64,000 nt of DNA from Pelagibacterium sediminicola (lineage in GTDB: Bacteria; Pseudomonadota; Alphaproteobacteria; Rhizobiales; Devosiaceae). The notes under the pieces are model-generated. The model was not told the DNA's origin, did no database searches, and was given only the letters and a program-made list of their open reading frames with translations. Shown one piece after another: positions 63,865 to 64,000 of this stretch (position 1 is the first letter of the stretch; each line of letters opens with the position of its first letter). Position numbers and translations under genes: made by a program. Location: contig NZ_QMEL01000002.1 in NCBI RefSeq assembly GCF_003390885.1, forward strand, positions 558,001 to 622,000. The letters run 5' to 3'.

Positions 63865-64000
63865 CTACAGAGGATGCTCTTCGGTCAGGGCGGCATTGCC
63901 AGGCTTCTCACCGAGTTGATAGTGCGCCATGCGCTCGGCCGCGATGGCCGATTCCAGATCAGCACGACGCTTGGCAAGGATTGCTTCAAGGCCCGCCCAC
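63865..64000 (-). CDS. unidentified protein, C-terminal end (cut by window edge)
   Basis: The last 44 residues of a gene that enters from the right edge: WAGLEAILAKRRADLESAIA, then AERMAHYQLGEKPGNAALTE and a short tail before the stop TAG at 63,865-63,867. Alpha-helical, charged and with good codon structure, so it is probably a real gene end. I do not recognise the family. Confidence 0.5.
   Translation of the reverse strand, partial: WAGLEAILAKRRADLESAIAAERMAHYQLGEKPGNAALTEEHPL

Noticed and set aside
1-64000. CRISPR array
   Set aside because: No regularly spaced direct repeats with unique spacers were found; the palindromic repeats are single, dispersed elements.

Overview
The window reads as the chromosome of a high-GC alphaproteobacterium of the order Hyphomicrobiales (Rhizobiales). 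The pointers are the chvI-chvG-hprK-EIIA-HPr cluster divergent from an ATP-type pckA, the short alphaproteobacterial HprK, the split Tad/Cpa pilus locus and RIME-like palindromic intergenic repeats. The overall flavour resembles Devosiaceae, but that is an inference from memory, not a computed placement.

Positions 1-47,950 look like ordinary core or stable chromosome. In order: the start of fmt, then def, rmuC, a DUF72 gene and recQ; a Tad pilus locus (5.1-15.1 kb) with ATPase, membrane platform, secretin, prepilin peptidase, two Flp pilins and a pseudopilin-like gene; a nine-gene Wzx/Wzy-type polysaccharide cluster (15.3-25.3 kb) that makes GDP-mannose, epimerises it and carries a sulfotransferase; a branched-chain amino-acid type ABC transporter (25.4-30.1 kb); the regulatory PTS plus ChvG/ChvI cluster and pckA (30.3-36.0 kb); then sleB-like, CDF, HAD, lepA, an alpha/beta hydrolase, engB, yidC, rnpA and rpmH. 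The last two core genes are a lipoamide-dehydrogenase-like protein that has lost its redox cysteines and an orphan histidine kinase.

A tRNA-Arg(ACG) gene at 47,952-48,028 marks a sharp change. To its right are an IS5-type element, a truncated ThiF E1-like gene followed by a DUF6527 gene (what is left of a bacterial ubiquitin-like operon), a plasmid-type ParA and partition module with repeated sites, an IS481 element, a broken hydrolase gene, and an intact catabolic cluster: LysR, two Rid proteins, a TAXI-type TRAP transporter, a FAH-family hydrolase, an LhgO-like FAD oxidase and a short-chain dehydrogenase. A decayed tyrosine integrase and poorly coding DNA end the window. I read this as a mosaic genomic island next to a tRNA gene, but no matching attachment repeat is visible inside the window.

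The most interesting signals are the ubiquitin-like remnant, the sulfated-polysaccharide cluster built on a GDP-mannose 3,5-epimerase-like enzyme, the redox-dead flavoprotein beside an orphan kinase, and the RidA/TRAP/FAH/LhgO/SDR cluster of unknown substrate.
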